The translations under genes were made by a program, and so were the position numbers. Below the pieces are notes generated by a model. The model was not told the origin of the DNA, searched no databases, and was given only the letters and a program-made list of their open reading frames with translations. 9,758 nt of DNA from CAZUCE01 sp964619265. Lineage in GTDB: Bacteria > Planctomycetota > UBA1135 > GCA-002686595. Of the stretch, positions 1-7,396 are shown piece after piece (positions within the stretch are counted from its first letter, which is position 1; every line of letters starts with the position of its first letter). The stretch is taken from positions 1-9,758 of the forward strand of contig CAZUCE010000065.1 of assembly GCA_964619265.1 (NCBI GenBank), in the 5' to 3' direction.

Positions 1-44
1 AGGTGAGGGCGGGCGCGAGGGGAGGTGCGGGAACCTGCGGTCTG

Positions 45-131
45 CTAGAGCAGGAGGGTTCCGAGGACGAGGCTGGCGAAGAAGGCGAAGGACAGGAGGT
101 CCCGGGCGGGTTCGCCGGTGAAGCGGGTCAT
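45..131 (-). CDS. possible 28-aa hydrophobic micro-protein (hypothetical)
   Basis: An ATG at 131-129 on the minus strand opens 28 codons ending in TAG at 47-45. The peptide has a polar start (MTRFTGEPARD) and a hydrophobic tail (LLSFAFFASLVLGTLLL) long enough for a single membrane segment. The first residues carry two arginines, consistent with an inside-facing N terminus. No convincing Shine-Dalgarno sequence precedes it, and the same frame stays open upstream as Pro/Ser-rich, non-protein-like sequence, so the start is uncertain. I do not recognise a family. It could be a genuine small membrane protein, or a chance ORF in GC-rich DNA. The gene it would belong with lies outside the window. 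Confidence 0.2.
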   Translation of the reverse strand: MTRFTGEPARDLLSFAFFASLVLGTLLL

Positions 132-456
132 GGTGTTCGGGGAGTTGGTCGGAGGAGGGCTGGGCAGCTTTGCGGAGGACCGAGGCTTGTCAGGAGTCCC
201 TCTGGGGGCCGGATGGTGGTGGGGGCAATGGAGCTGAGTTCCTGGTGGGTGAGTGCTGGTGGGTGGGTGCTGTTGGGACTCCGTTCGGGCGAACAGAAAC
301 CGAATATAGGGCGGATCCTCGAAAAGGCGAACAGATTCCGAACCTGATGAGACTTCGGGGCCGGTTCCGGGACGCGACCCGGCCGTGAGCTAGGAAGGCT
401 GTCTTAGGGCGTAGGTCTCCTGGCCTCGGGCGGAGCGGGGCACCGGCTGCGGGGCG
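132..456. other. non-coding stretch upstream of nadB
   Basis: No credible gene is visible on either strand; the open frames here encode low-complexity Pro/Arg/Gly/Ser-rich sequence. The stretch from about 290 to 350 is clearly less GC-rich than its surroundings and holds a direct-repeat pair described separately. A short GC hairpin is possible at 359-384 (GGCCGG pairing with CCGGCC across a 14-nt loop). No tRNA T-loop or other known RNA signature was recognised. Confidence 0.5.
288..342. repeat. pair of 17-bp direct repeats, operator-like
   Basis: Copies at 288-304 and 326-342 read GGCGAACAGA-NN-CCGAA and differ only in the central dinucleotide (AA in the first, TT in the second). They start 38 bp apart in the least GC-rich part of the region upstream of nadB. 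A TTCGG at 284-288 is inverted relative to the CCGAA that ends the first copy. Spaced, near-identical sites of this size are typical of regulator binding sites, but no known consensus was recognised. Chance duplication is the alternative. Confidence 0.4.
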
Positions 457-488
457 GGCCAGCCGAAGGAGGTTCCTTCCGGGCGGCC
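457..488. promoter_or_regulatory. 13-bp interrupted inverted repeat in front of nadB
   Basis: The arms pair as GGCC (457-460) with GGCC (485-488), GCC (462-464) with GGC (482-484), and GAAGGA (465-470) with TCCTTC (474-479), around a GGT loop. A461 is bulged on one side and C480-G481 on the other. This gives 13 Watson-Crick pairs. No T-run follows, so it does not look like an intrinsic terminator, and no gene ends before it on the plus strand. It sits directly upstream of a TAGAAT -10-like box, where a -35 element would be, so an operator or activator site for nadB is the more natural reading. The AAGGAGG inside it resembles a Shine-Dalgarno sequence, but the only start codon at the right distance (TTG at 489) meets a stop after two codons. 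Confidence 0.45.
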
Positions 489-494
489 TTGACC

Positions 495-500
495 TAGAAT
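495..500 (+). promoter_or_regulatory. candidate -10 box for nadB
   Basis: TAGAAT matches five of six positions of TATAAT. Transcription would start near 507, giving a leader of about 29 nt before the TTG start at 536. No acceptable -35 hexamer lies 16-18 bp upstream; that space is occupied by the inverted repeat at 457-488. The leader could form a small hairpin (CCGGG 507-511 with CCCGG 516-520). The promoter assignment is an inference. Confidence 0.35.
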
Positions 501-535
501 GCCCCCCCGGGAAGGCCCGGAAATCGAGCCCCGCC

Positions 536-2239
536 TTGTCTGCACCCTCGCCCGCGAAACTTCGGATCCCCGGCCGCCTTGCCGGGTTGGATCTGCGCCG
601 GCTTCCGCTGCTGCGGTTTGATGTGTTGGTGATCGGAGGCGGAGCCGCGGGAGCCTCGGCCGCGCTGGCGGCGGCTCGCGAAGGAGCCGCGGTGGCCCTT
701 GTGACCAAGTCCCGGCTGGAGCAGGGCAATACCCTGTGGGCCCAAGGCGGTGTCGCGGCGGTGCTCTCGCAAAGCGATTCGTTTGACGCCCATGTGGCGG
801 ACACGCTCGAGGTGGGTTGCGGGTTGTGCGAGCCTGAGGTGGTCGAGCACGTGGTGCGGCGTGGACCGGGGGCCATCGAGCGGCTGATCCGTCGCGGCGC
901 TGAATTCGACCGCGAGTCGGACGGCGAAATTTCGCTCAGCCTCGAAGGCGGGCATTCCTTCGCGCGCGTGCTGCACGCAGGTGGCGACGCTACCGGTCGC
1001 GAGATTCAACGCGCGCTGATCGCAGCGTTGCATGCGGAAGAGGGAATCGAGTGCTTTGACCACACCTTTGTCGTCGACTTGATGCGCGAAGACGGAGCCG
1101 GCGTCTGCGGGGCAGTGGCCATCGCCGACGACGGGACCTGGGTGGGATTTACCGCCAGCCAAGTGATCCTCGCCACGGGCGGCTCCGGCCAGCTCTATCG
1201 CGAGACCACCAACCCGAACATTGCGACAGGCGACGGCTTGGCGCTCGGGCTTCGGGCGGGGGCGATTTTGCGCGACCTCGAGTTTTATCAGTTCCATCCG
1301 ACCTGCCTGTACATCGCGGGAGCGGCCCGGGTCTTGATTAGCGAGATCGTTCGCGGGCACGGCGGGCGGTTGCGCGATCGCAACGGAGAACGGTTCATGC
1401 CGGACTACCATCCAGGCGCCGAGCTGGCTCCCCGTGACGTGGTGAGTCGTGCCGTTGCTGAACAGATGGCGCGCACCAAGGACACGAACGTCTACCTGGA
1501 TCTTTCCGAGGTCGACGGCGATCCGCACCAGCTCTTTCCAGGCATCTCGCGAACCTGTCACCTGTTCGGAATCGACATCGCTCGGGATTTCGTTCCGGTT
1601 CGCCCTGGCGCGCACTATCAGATCGGCGGCCTTGAGGTCGATCTCGATGGCCGTACTTCGGTCGAGGGCCTATGGGCGGTCGGAGAGGTTTCAAGCACCG
1701 GTCTTCACGGCGCGAATCGGATGGGTTCGAATTCGCTGCTCGAGGGATTGGTCCTCGGCGAGGAAGCCGGCCGGAAGGCGGCCGGTTGCCTGCGCGAAGT
1801 TGCTCGCGGCAAGATCCTGTCCGGCGGAGACGAACTTCTGCTTGAGCGCGGCGAGATCACGGTCAACGCCGACGACGTGTTGTATTCGCTCAAGTCGATG
1901 ATGTGGCGCCAGATGGGCGTGGTTCGTCGCGCGAGTGATTTGGTCGACGCCTTGCCGCGTCTCGATCTATGGATGCGAGCCGTCGTCGGGCTCTCCGCCC
2001 CCAACCGCAGCTCCTACGAGTTGATCAACATGCTGACCGTCGCACGGCTGGCCCTCGGTACGGCGGGGTTCCGCGAGGAGTCCCGCGGAGCTCACTTCCG
2101 TGCCGATTACCCAGACCGGGACGAGGACGAATGGGCGGTACACACGCGAATTCATCCGGAGCGCAACGGCGATTGGATCGAAGCGCTCCGGTTTGAGAAA
2201 GCCCCGCTGGGCTCCGCCGCGCTCGGCGCCCGGGGATGA
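536..2239 (+). CDS. nadB: L-aspartate oxidase (NadB), FAD-dependent
   Basis: NadB oxidises L-aspartate to iminoaspartate in the cytoplasm, using O2 or fumarate as electron acceptor. This is the first step of de novo NAD synthesis, before quinolinate synthase NadA. The 567-aa product has the FAD dinucleotide motif VIGGGAAGASAA at 32-43, then LWAQGGVAA (67-75), EGGHSFARVLHAGGDATG (137-154), ATGGSGQLY (213-221), FHPTCL (253-258), APRDVVSRA (298-306), GAHYQIGG (358-365) and HGANRMGSNSLLEG (391-404). By analogy with the E. coli enzyme, E137, H254, R300, H360 and R395 are the expected active-site residues, and all are present. The C-terminal third is the usual helical domain. The start is not certain: TTG at 536 is the first usable in-frame start after the -10-like box, lacks a clear Shine-Dalgarno sequence, and gives about 28 residues before the FAD motif. 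An ATG at 499 is out of frame. hflX follows 40 nt downstream, on the same strand. nadA and nadC are not in the window. Confidence 0.96.
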   Translation: MSAPSPAKLRIPGRLAGLDLRRLPLLRFDVLVIGGGAAGASAALAAAREGAAVALVTKSRLEQGNTLWAQGGVAAVLSQSDSFDAHVADTLEVGCGLCEPEVVEHVVRRGPGAIERLIRRGAEFDRESDGEISLSLEGGHSFARVLHAGGDATGREIQRALIAALHAEEGIECFDHTFVVDLMREDGAGVCGAVAIADDGTWVGFTASQVILATGGSGQLYRETTNPNIATGDGLALGLRAGAILRDLEFYQFHPTCLYIAGAARVLISEIVRGHGGRLRDRNGERFMPDYHPGAELAPRDVVSRAVAEQMARTKDTNVYLDLSEVDGDPHQLFPGISRTCHLFGIDIARDFVPVRPGAHYQIGGLEVDLDGRTSVEGLWAVGEVSSTGLHGANRMGSNSLLEGLVLGEEAGRKAAGCLREVARGKILSGGDELLLERGEITVNADDVLYSLKSMMWRQMGVVRRASDLVDALPRLDLWMRAVVGLSAPNRSSYELINMLTVARLALGTAGFREESRGAHFRADYPDRDEDEWAVHTRIHPERNGDWIEALRFEKAPLGSAALGARG

Positions 2240-2279
2240 AGTCGCTTGTCTTGAACCTGACTGGGTTCGCGCTGGTTCG

Positions 2280-3614
2280 ATGAGTCGCGAAGCCACACCG
2301 ACCAAGCGGCCGACCGAACGGGCCTTGCTCTGCGGGCTGATCCTCGAGGACCAAGCCGAGGAGTTCGCCGGCCCGCTCACCGAAGCAGCCGGACTGGTTG
2401 AGGCGGCCGGCAGCGAAGTGGTGGGAGATCGCTTCCTCCAGCGCCGGACCCGTCCCGTGCCGTCGACCTTGCTCGGCAGCGGAAAGGTCGAAGAGGTGAA
2501 AGCCGAAATCGATCGCATTGCGCCGGATGTGGTGGTGGTGGACAACGACTTGACTCCCGCTCAGGTACGCAACCTCGAGAAGATCTGGTGCAAGCGGGTC
2601 GTCGATCGATCCGAGTTGATCATGGACATCTTCGCGCGCCGGGCCCAGACCCGGCAGGCGCGGCTTCAGGTCGAGTTGGCTCAGACCCAATACCTCATGC
2701 CGCGCTTGCGCCGGATGTGGACGCACCTCGAGCGCATGGAAGGCGCGATCGGAACGCGCGGTCCGGGCGAGACGCAGCTGGAAACCGACCGGCGGCTGAT
2801 CAAGAAGCGCATTACGGACCTACGGCGCGAGCTGCAGGTCATCGAGGAGCGCAAGCAACGCCAGGTCCGCAGCCGCGCGGAAGAATTCACCATCGGGCTC
2901 GTGGGCTACACCAACGCCGGCAAGTCGAGCCTCCTCAATCGCCTGACCGGCTCGACGGAGATGGCCGAGGACATGTTGTTTGCAACGCTGGATACGAGAA
3001 CCAGGCGCTGGGCGCTGGGGGATAGCCGAACCGTGCTGCTCTCGGATACGGTCGGGTTCCTTGGCCGGCTCCCACACCACCTGGTGGCGTCCTTCCAAGC
3101 GACGCTCGAAGAGGCCCTTGAAGTCGATCTTCTTCTGCACGTGATCGACGCGGCCGATCCCGATGCGCCGGCCCATCTGGAGGCCGTCGATCAAGTCCTG
3201 CGCGGGGCCGCGCGCGGGCGCCGGGACGAGATCTTGGTCTGGAACAAGATCGACGCCTTGGGCGGCCAACTTCCACCCGATTTGCTGACCAGCCTGGAGG
3301 GTCGCGAGTCGGTCCGCTGTTCGGTTCACACCGGCGAAGGGCTCGACGAACTGACCGCCCTGGTGGCGCGCCGGCTCGATCGCCGTTCCGCATTGGTGGA
3401 AATCCGAATCCCATTCCACGAAGGAGCCAGCCTGGCCTCTGCCCGCCGCGTCGCGCGCATCCTCGAAGAGACCCACGACGCGACCGACGGGACGCTCCTG
3501 CGCGGTTGGGTGGGGGAGCGTGAGCTTGGCAACTTCGAGCGAACCTGCGGCCGGGATGTCACGGTCCGGGTGCTCGAGGCCGCCGAAGAACCGTTCGCTC
3601 CCCGCGACCGTTGA
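2280..3614 (+). CDS. hflX: GTPase HflX, ribosome-associated
   Basis: HflX is a translation-factor-class GTPase that binds the 50S subunit and, in studied bacteria, splits stalled ribosomes under stress. The 444-aa product shows the N-terminal HflX domain with the LLGSGKVEEVKAEI segment (64-77), a helical region with RRAQTRQARLQVELAQ (120-135), and the linker GAIGTRGPGETQLETDRR (155-172). The G domain follows: P-loop GYTNAGKSS (209-217), switch region LFATLDTRTR (233-242), DTVGF (256-260), NKID (322-325) and a G5-like SVHTGEGLDEL (348-358). A short C-terminal domain completes the usual architecture and length. The same frame is open upstream into nadB, but ATG 2280 is chosen because the N terminus then matches the family and the extra 60 residues would be nadB read in another frame. 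No Shine-Dalgarno sequence is obvious. It is probably cotranscribed with nadB and ends 44 nt from the convergent LysM gene. Confidence 0.96.
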   Translation: MSREATPTKRPTERALLCGLILEDQAEEFAGPLTEAAGLVEAAGSEVVGDRFLQRRTRPVPSTLLGSGKVEEVKAEIDRIAPDVVVVDNDLTPAQVRNLEKIWCKRVVDRSELIMDIFARRAQTRQARLQVELAQTQYLMPRLRRMWTHLERMEGAIGTRGPGETQLETDRRLIKKRITDLRRELQVIEERKQRQVRSRAEEFTIGLVGYTNAGKSSLLNRLTGSTEMAEDMLFATLDTRTRRWALGDSRTVLLSDTVGFLGRLPHHLVASFQATLEEALEVDLLLHVIDAADPDAPAHLEAVDQVLRGAARGRRDEILVWNKIDALGGQLPPDLLTSLEGRESVRCSVHTGEGLDELTALVARRLDRRSALVEIRIPFHEGASLASARRVARILEETHDATDGTLLRGWVGERELGNFERTCGRDVTVRVLEAAEEPFAPRDR

Positions 3615-3626
3615 GTGGACTCGGGC

Positions 3627-3653
3627 GCGGGGATTCGCCCGGCCGGTCCCCGC
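3627..3653. terminator. possible bidirectional stem-loop between convergent genes
   Basis: GCGGGGA (3627-3633) is complementary to TCCCCGC (3647-3653) around a 13-nt loop that contains the palindrome CCGGCCGG. It lies in the 44-nt gap between the ends of hflX and the LysM gene, where a shared terminator is expected. There is no T-run on either side, so it is not a classical intrinsic terminator. Confidence 0.3.
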
Positions 3654-3658
3654 AGGTC

Positions 3659-4243
3659 TCAGCGATCGCCGAGCAACTGGTCGACCGGCGGAAACCAAAC
3701 GCGCTGTCCGGTCTCCAGTTGATCTGGGCTCTCCAAGCGGTTGTAGCGCGCGAGAGCCTCGAGCAACTCGCTCCCGTTGTCGGCTCCGTAGCGTTGCTCC
3801 GCCAAGCGCCAAAGCGTGATGCCCTCTTCGACCAGGACGGAGCTTACCGCCGCCGGCCCGAGGTCGCCGCTGCGACTGGGGTCCGCGTTCGGATCGCCGG
3901 AAGCGGGGCCCCAGTCTTCGGGAAGCTCAAAGGGCTCCGCCGGATCGGCCGGAGCTGGCGGCTGGACCTTGTCCGGCGCGGACTTGCCGATGGTCACTCG
4001 GAACCAGGCTTCCTCAGGTGTTCCGGGCGGTTCTTGCCAGGCGTCTTCCCCGGGCACACCCGCTGGCCGCCCACTGGCCGGGGCCTGATTCGCGACCACG
4101 GCCCACGCGCGCGTGAGCAGCTTGGGCTCCATCAGGCAAAGTCCGAGAATCAGGCCCGCGCCGAATAGCAGGGCGAGCGCGATCCCCGAGCGAAAGCCAC
4201 CCGGAGAAGCAGCGAGGGTTCTGAGGCCGTCGTCATCGCCCAT
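3659..4243 (-). CDS. membrane-anchored LysM-domain protein
   Basis: The 194-aa product has a short cytoplasmic start, one hydrophobic segment at about 20-38 (GIALALLFGAGLILGLCLM), a Pro/Ala/Asp-rich low-complexity linker from about 52 to 132, and a C-terminal LysM domain at about 134-186. The LysM features include VEEGITLWRLAEQRYG (138-153), LARYNRLESPDQLETGQRVW (164-183) and a terminal FPP. LysM domains bind N-acetylglucosamine-containing glycans such as peptidoglycan. The layout suggests an inner-membrane anchor with a periplasmic wall-binding tip. No catalytic domain is visible, so it is probably a structural or scaffold protein. It starts 24 nt after secDF ends and is the last gene of that operon. 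A weak GGAAAA lies just before ATG 4243. The exact role is unknown. Confidence 0.85.
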   Translation of the reverse strand: MGDDDGLRTLAASPGGFRSGIALALLFGAGLILGLCLMEPKLLTRAWAVVANQAPASGRPAGVPGEDAWQEPPGTPEEAWFRVTIGKSAPDKVQPPAPADPAEPFELPEDWGPASGDPNADPSRSGDLGPAAVSSVLVEEGITLWRLAEQRYGADNGSELLEALARYNRLESPDQLETGQRVWFPPVDQLLGDR

Positions 4244-4267
4244 GTTTTCCAGCGGGGGCGAACCCGC

Positions 4268-7200
4268 TCAGGCGCTGGCCGTAGCGTTGCTGGGTTCGCT
4301 CTTCGGTTTGGGGGCGACGGCGTTCGCTCGCAGGCGGTCCATTTTCTCGCGGTGCCTACGCTCGAAGAACAGCAGCGCCGGGCAGGCGATGAAGATCGTC
4401 GAGTAGGTACCGGCGATCAGGCCGATCAGCATGGCGAACGCAAAGCCCTCGAGCGTGTTGCCGGTTCCCGCGTTGGCGACGAACAGGATCACGACGACCA
4501 TCACGGTCGTGATCGAGGTCAGGACTGTCCGCGACATGGTCTGGTTGATCGAGATGTTCAGAATCTCGGACAGCGGCTTCTCCATGCGCGGCCGGTTCTC
4601 GCGAACCCGGTCGAAGATCACGATCGTGTCGTTGAGTGAGTAGCCGATGATCGTCAGGAAGGCCGCGATCATCGCTAGGCTCAATTCGAGCTGGAGCAAC
4701 CCGAGGGTCTGCATCAGCGCGATCGCGCCCAGGGTGATCAGGACGTCGTGCGCGACGGCGACAACGGCTGCAAAGCCGTAGGCGTATTCGGCGAAGCGGG
4801 CTCGGATGTAGAGCACGATCGCGAACATGCTGACGATTAGGGCCAGGATGGCCTTGTCCTGAAGCTTGTCGACGACCTGTGCGGACACCGAAGTCGAGCT
4901 CGGGATCGGGTTGGCCAGGGCGAATTTGCGGCCGTTCGTGTCGGTGACACCCCGGAACGCGGTTTGGATTCCGGAGGCCAGTTGGCCGTCGGTCAATCCC
5001 ACGGGGCGAGTGCCGGTGATGTCGTAGGCCCGCGATCGATTCGGGTCTTCGGTGACGGAGACCTCGGTCAGTCCTAGGCCTTCGATTGCGGCGGCAATTT
5101 CGGTCGCGGGGTGTGCTTCCTCGAAGTACAGCCGCGCGTTTTCGCCATCGCTGATTTCAATCGGGCCGGCCTGCAGCAGGTCGCCCAATTCGCGCCGCAA
5201 CTGCTCCTTGAACACACCTCCGAGGTCGCCTTCCGCTTCGTCGGAACTGGCGGTCTTGAAGGTCAGCCGGAAGTCGGTGTAGTTGCCTCCGCCGGTGCCC
5301 GTCGCAAGGATTGGCGTGACGTCCGCGCCGGCGATGTCGCCGTCGAGAGCGCCCACGCGATCCCGCATGGTTTGGGCCGCCTGGCCCTCCTCCGTGCGCA
5401 CGACCAGTTCGACGCCGCCGAGGAAGTCGATGCCCCATTTGTCGGTTCTGGGTAGGAGCGTGAACAGCCCGAGCCCGACCGCGATCGCCACCAGGGAACC
5501 GATGACGGCTGTGCGGCCTTTGCCGATCCAGTCGTAGTTCGCGTTCACAAGCCAGCGGCCCATGGTCAGTTCCTTCGCGCCTTTCGTAAGGCTGTACTGC
5601 ACCAGGCTGCGGGTGATGACGAGCGCTGCGAACAGCGAGGTCAGGATGCCGATCGCCAGCGTGACAGCGAAGCCCTTCACCGGGCCGGTGCCGACGTTGT
5701 AAAGCACCAGTGCGGTGAGCAGCGTCGTCAGGTTGGCGTCGATGATCGTGACGAACGCCTTGTCGAAGCCGTTCTTCGCGGCTTGCTTGATGTTGCGGCC
5801 GTTGTCCATTTCTTCGCGCACACGGTCGAAGATCAGGATGTTGGCATCCACCGCCATGCCGACGGTAAGCACGATGCCGGCGATGCCGGGCAGCGTGAGG
5901 GTGGCATCCATCAGGGCCAGGCCAGCCATCAGCAGGAAGATGTTGGCGGCCAGGCTCAGCGCGGCGAACAGGCCGAGGCGCTTGTAGTAGGCAGCCATGA
6001 ACACCATCACCAAGCCGATGCCGAGCAGCCCGGAGATCCAGCCGCGGCGAACGTAGCCGGCGCCCAGGGTCGGGCCGACCGCTTCTTCGTGTTCGAGCAC
6101 GGGGCGCAGGCGCAGGGATCCGGCGCGCAGCGTCGCGACCTGCTCTTTGACCTCTTCTACGGTGAAGTCGCCCTGGATGATGCCGTTTTGGTCGATCCGG
6201 CTGTTCAAGTTTGGGGCAGAGACGATCTCTTCGTCGAGGACGATCGCCATCTGGTTGTCGACGAACGTCTCGGTGAACTTGCCGAAGGTCGAAGCCCATT
6301 CGGAACGAAGCTCGAAGCCAACAGCCGGCATACCTAGGCCGTCGCTCGTGGCAAAGGTCGCTGCGAGCCGGTCACCGGTGAAGGCCCAATCCTCCTCCGC
6401 GTAGGACGGATGCTCGCGGAAGCGCAGCAGCGGCATGGCCCTTTGGGCCAAGGAGCGCGGGGCCACCTGGACCTCGCGCTCCGCTTTCGTGAGCCTGTCC
6501 GGAATCCAGCGCAAGCTGGCGTGGGGACCGCCCTGTTCAGCGCTCAAGCTGTTGAAGCCGCGCAGGTTCACAGCGGTCGGGTTCGCCTCGAGCCAGGTGT
6601 TCAGCTTCTCTCGCTCAGCTGCGATGCTGGTGCCGACCTCGGAGAGGATGGTGGCCGAGTCAGCGCCGCCCTCGACGACGATCTCGAAGCTGAGCTTGGC
6701 CAGATTCTGGATTCGGTTCAGGATCGAGTTGGTGCTGAGCAACTCCACGGTGTCACCGGCCGCGTGGTCGGTGATCTCGGTGCCCTTCACCCCGCGCTCC
6801 GAGAGGGTGAACGCGGTCCCGCTGAAGAACGTGTAAGCGATCTGCTCCTCGCCGATCAGCAGGACACCGCCTTCGGGCGGGAAGCTGCCTTCCAGGCCGG
6901 AGACCGGGATCTTGGCGCCGACTCCGATCGCTCCGTCGACGACAGCGTCCAACGTGGCCGAACCGGCGTCGTCGCCCTCGGCATCGCTGATGCCGGGGAT
7001 CTCGACGATCAGGCGGTCCTTGTTGGGTCCCTCCAGGCGGAGAACCGGCTCGAGCGTACCGTTCGGATCGATCCGCTCGCGGACGATGGCGAGCGTCTCA
7101 AAGTACAGCGAGTCCGGTGTCTCCTGCTCGGCCAGCGCATCCTCGTCCGGTTGAAGCCGGAAGACGTAGCGCGAGCCGCCCTGCAGATCGAGACCCAGCC

Positions 7201-7330
7201 GGAAGGCGGGGCGCTTGAGCAGCAGGACCAGCACCGCGATCGCGAGAACTCCCGCGATCAGGATCACCCGCGAACGCAGGTCATCGGGCTGTTGCTTGGT
7301 TTCGTGACGGGTTTGGGCGCGATCGGCCAT
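4268..7330 (-). CDS. secDF: protein translocase SecDF (SecD and SecF fused)
   Basis: SecDF pulls secreted proteins through SecYEG from the periplasmic side using the proton gradient. The 1020-aa chain joins SecD (about 1-580) to SecF (about 590-990). SecD has TM1 at 22-38, LGLDLQGGSRYVF (45-57), a long periplasmic part, and five membrane segments between about 430 and 575, with GMAVDANILIFDRVREE at 491-507. SecF has TM7 at about 607-627, GIDFLGGVELVV (633-644), a second periplasmic domain, and membrane segments between about 825 and 988 with GYSLNDTIVIFDRVREN (896-912) and QTMSRTVLTSITT (930-942). Residues D495, D901 and R934 correspond, by motif, to conserved charged residues of the proton path. 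Fused forms are known in Bacillus, Bacteroidetes and Planctomycetes; this one is longer than a minimal fusion because of inserts at about 116-200 and 222-315 of the first periplasmic domain. No yajC is adjacent. The start at ATG 7330 lacks a clear Shine-Dalgarno sequence. It lies 66 nt after rplS. Confidence 0.96.
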   Translation of the reverse strand: MADRAQTRHETKQQPDDLRSRVILIAGVLAIAVLVLLLKRPAFRLGLDLQGGSRYVFRLQPDEDALAEQETPDSLYFETLAIVRERIDPNGTLEPVLRLEGPNKDRLIVEIPGISDAEGDDAGSATLDAVVDGAIGVGAKIPVSGLEGSFPPEGGVLLIGEEQIAYTFFSGTAFTLSERGVKGTEITDHAAGDTVELLSTNSILNRIQNLAKLSFEIVVEGGADSATILSEVGTSIAAEREKLNTWLEANPTAVNLRGFNSLSAEQGGPHASLRWIPDRLTKAEREVQVAPRSLAQRAMPLLRFREHPSYAEEDWAFTGDRLAATFATSDGLGMPAVGFELRSEWASTFGKFTETFVDNQMAIVLDEEIVSAPNLNSRIDQNGIIQGDFTVEEVKEQVATLRAGSLRLRPVLEHEEAVGPTLGAGYVRRGWISGLLGIGLVMVFMAAYYKRLGLFAALSLAANIFLLMAGLALMDATLTLPGIAGIVLTVGMAVDANILIFDRVREEMDNGRNIKQAAKNGFDKAFVTIIDANLTTLLTALVLYNVGTGPVKGFAVTLAIGILTSLFAALVITRSLVQYSLTKGAKELTMGRWLVNANYDWIGKGRTAVIGSLVAIAVGLGLFTLLPRTDKWGIDFLGGVELVVRTEEGQAAQTMRDRVGALDGDIAGADVTPILATGTGGGNYTDFRLTFKTASSDEAEGDLGGVFKEQLRRELGDLLQAGPIEISDGENARLYFEEAHPATEIAAAIEGLGLTEVSVTEDPNRSRAYDITGTRPVGLTDGQLASGIQTAFRGVTDTNGRKFALANPIPSSTSVSAQVVDKLQDKAILALIVSMFAIVLYIRARFAEYAYGFAAVVAVAHDVLITLGAIALMQTLGLLQLELSLAMIAAFLTIIGYSLNDTIVIFDRVRENRPRMEKPLSEILNISINQTMSRTVLTSITTVMVVVILFVANAGTGNTLEGFAFAMLIGLIAGTYSTIFIACPALLFFERRHREKMDRLRANAVAPKPKSEPSNATASA

Positions 7331-7396
7331 GGAATCGGGGCGAGCCGGAGGGAGAGGCTGGAGTCGTGAGGTCTAAAGGAGAGGGGGGATCGAGGA

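Noticed and set aside
283..294. LexA-type SOS box from the imperfect palindrome GTTCGGGCGAAC
   Set aside because: The half-sites are in the reverse order (GTTC then GAAC) and spacing is wrong for the GAAC-N4-GTTC type of site.
3..347. Plus-strand open frame of 114 codons at the left edge
   Set aside because: Gly/Arg/Glu-rich low-complexity translation, no family resemblance, and it reads through the direct-repeat region.
494..1615. Long minus-strand open frame (373 codons) opposite nadB
   Set aside because: It is antisense to the well-conserved NadB reading frame and encodes low-complexity sequence with no recognisable motif; long shadow frames are expected at this GC content.
2100..2279. 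Upstream extension of the hflX frame
   Set aside because: These 60 codons are nadB read in another frame; HflX starts normally at ATG 2280.
2820..3812. Long minus-strand open frame (330 codons) opposite hflX
   Set aside because: Antisense to HflX across its G domain, running out of the gene into the convergent gap; no domain features.
5157..6299. Minus-strand open frame of 380 codons inside secDF, and plus-strand frames at 5783-6337 and 6410-7369
   Set aside because: These overlap the clear SecDF frame and are Arg/Pro/His-rich or Gln/Glu/Arg-rich shadows.
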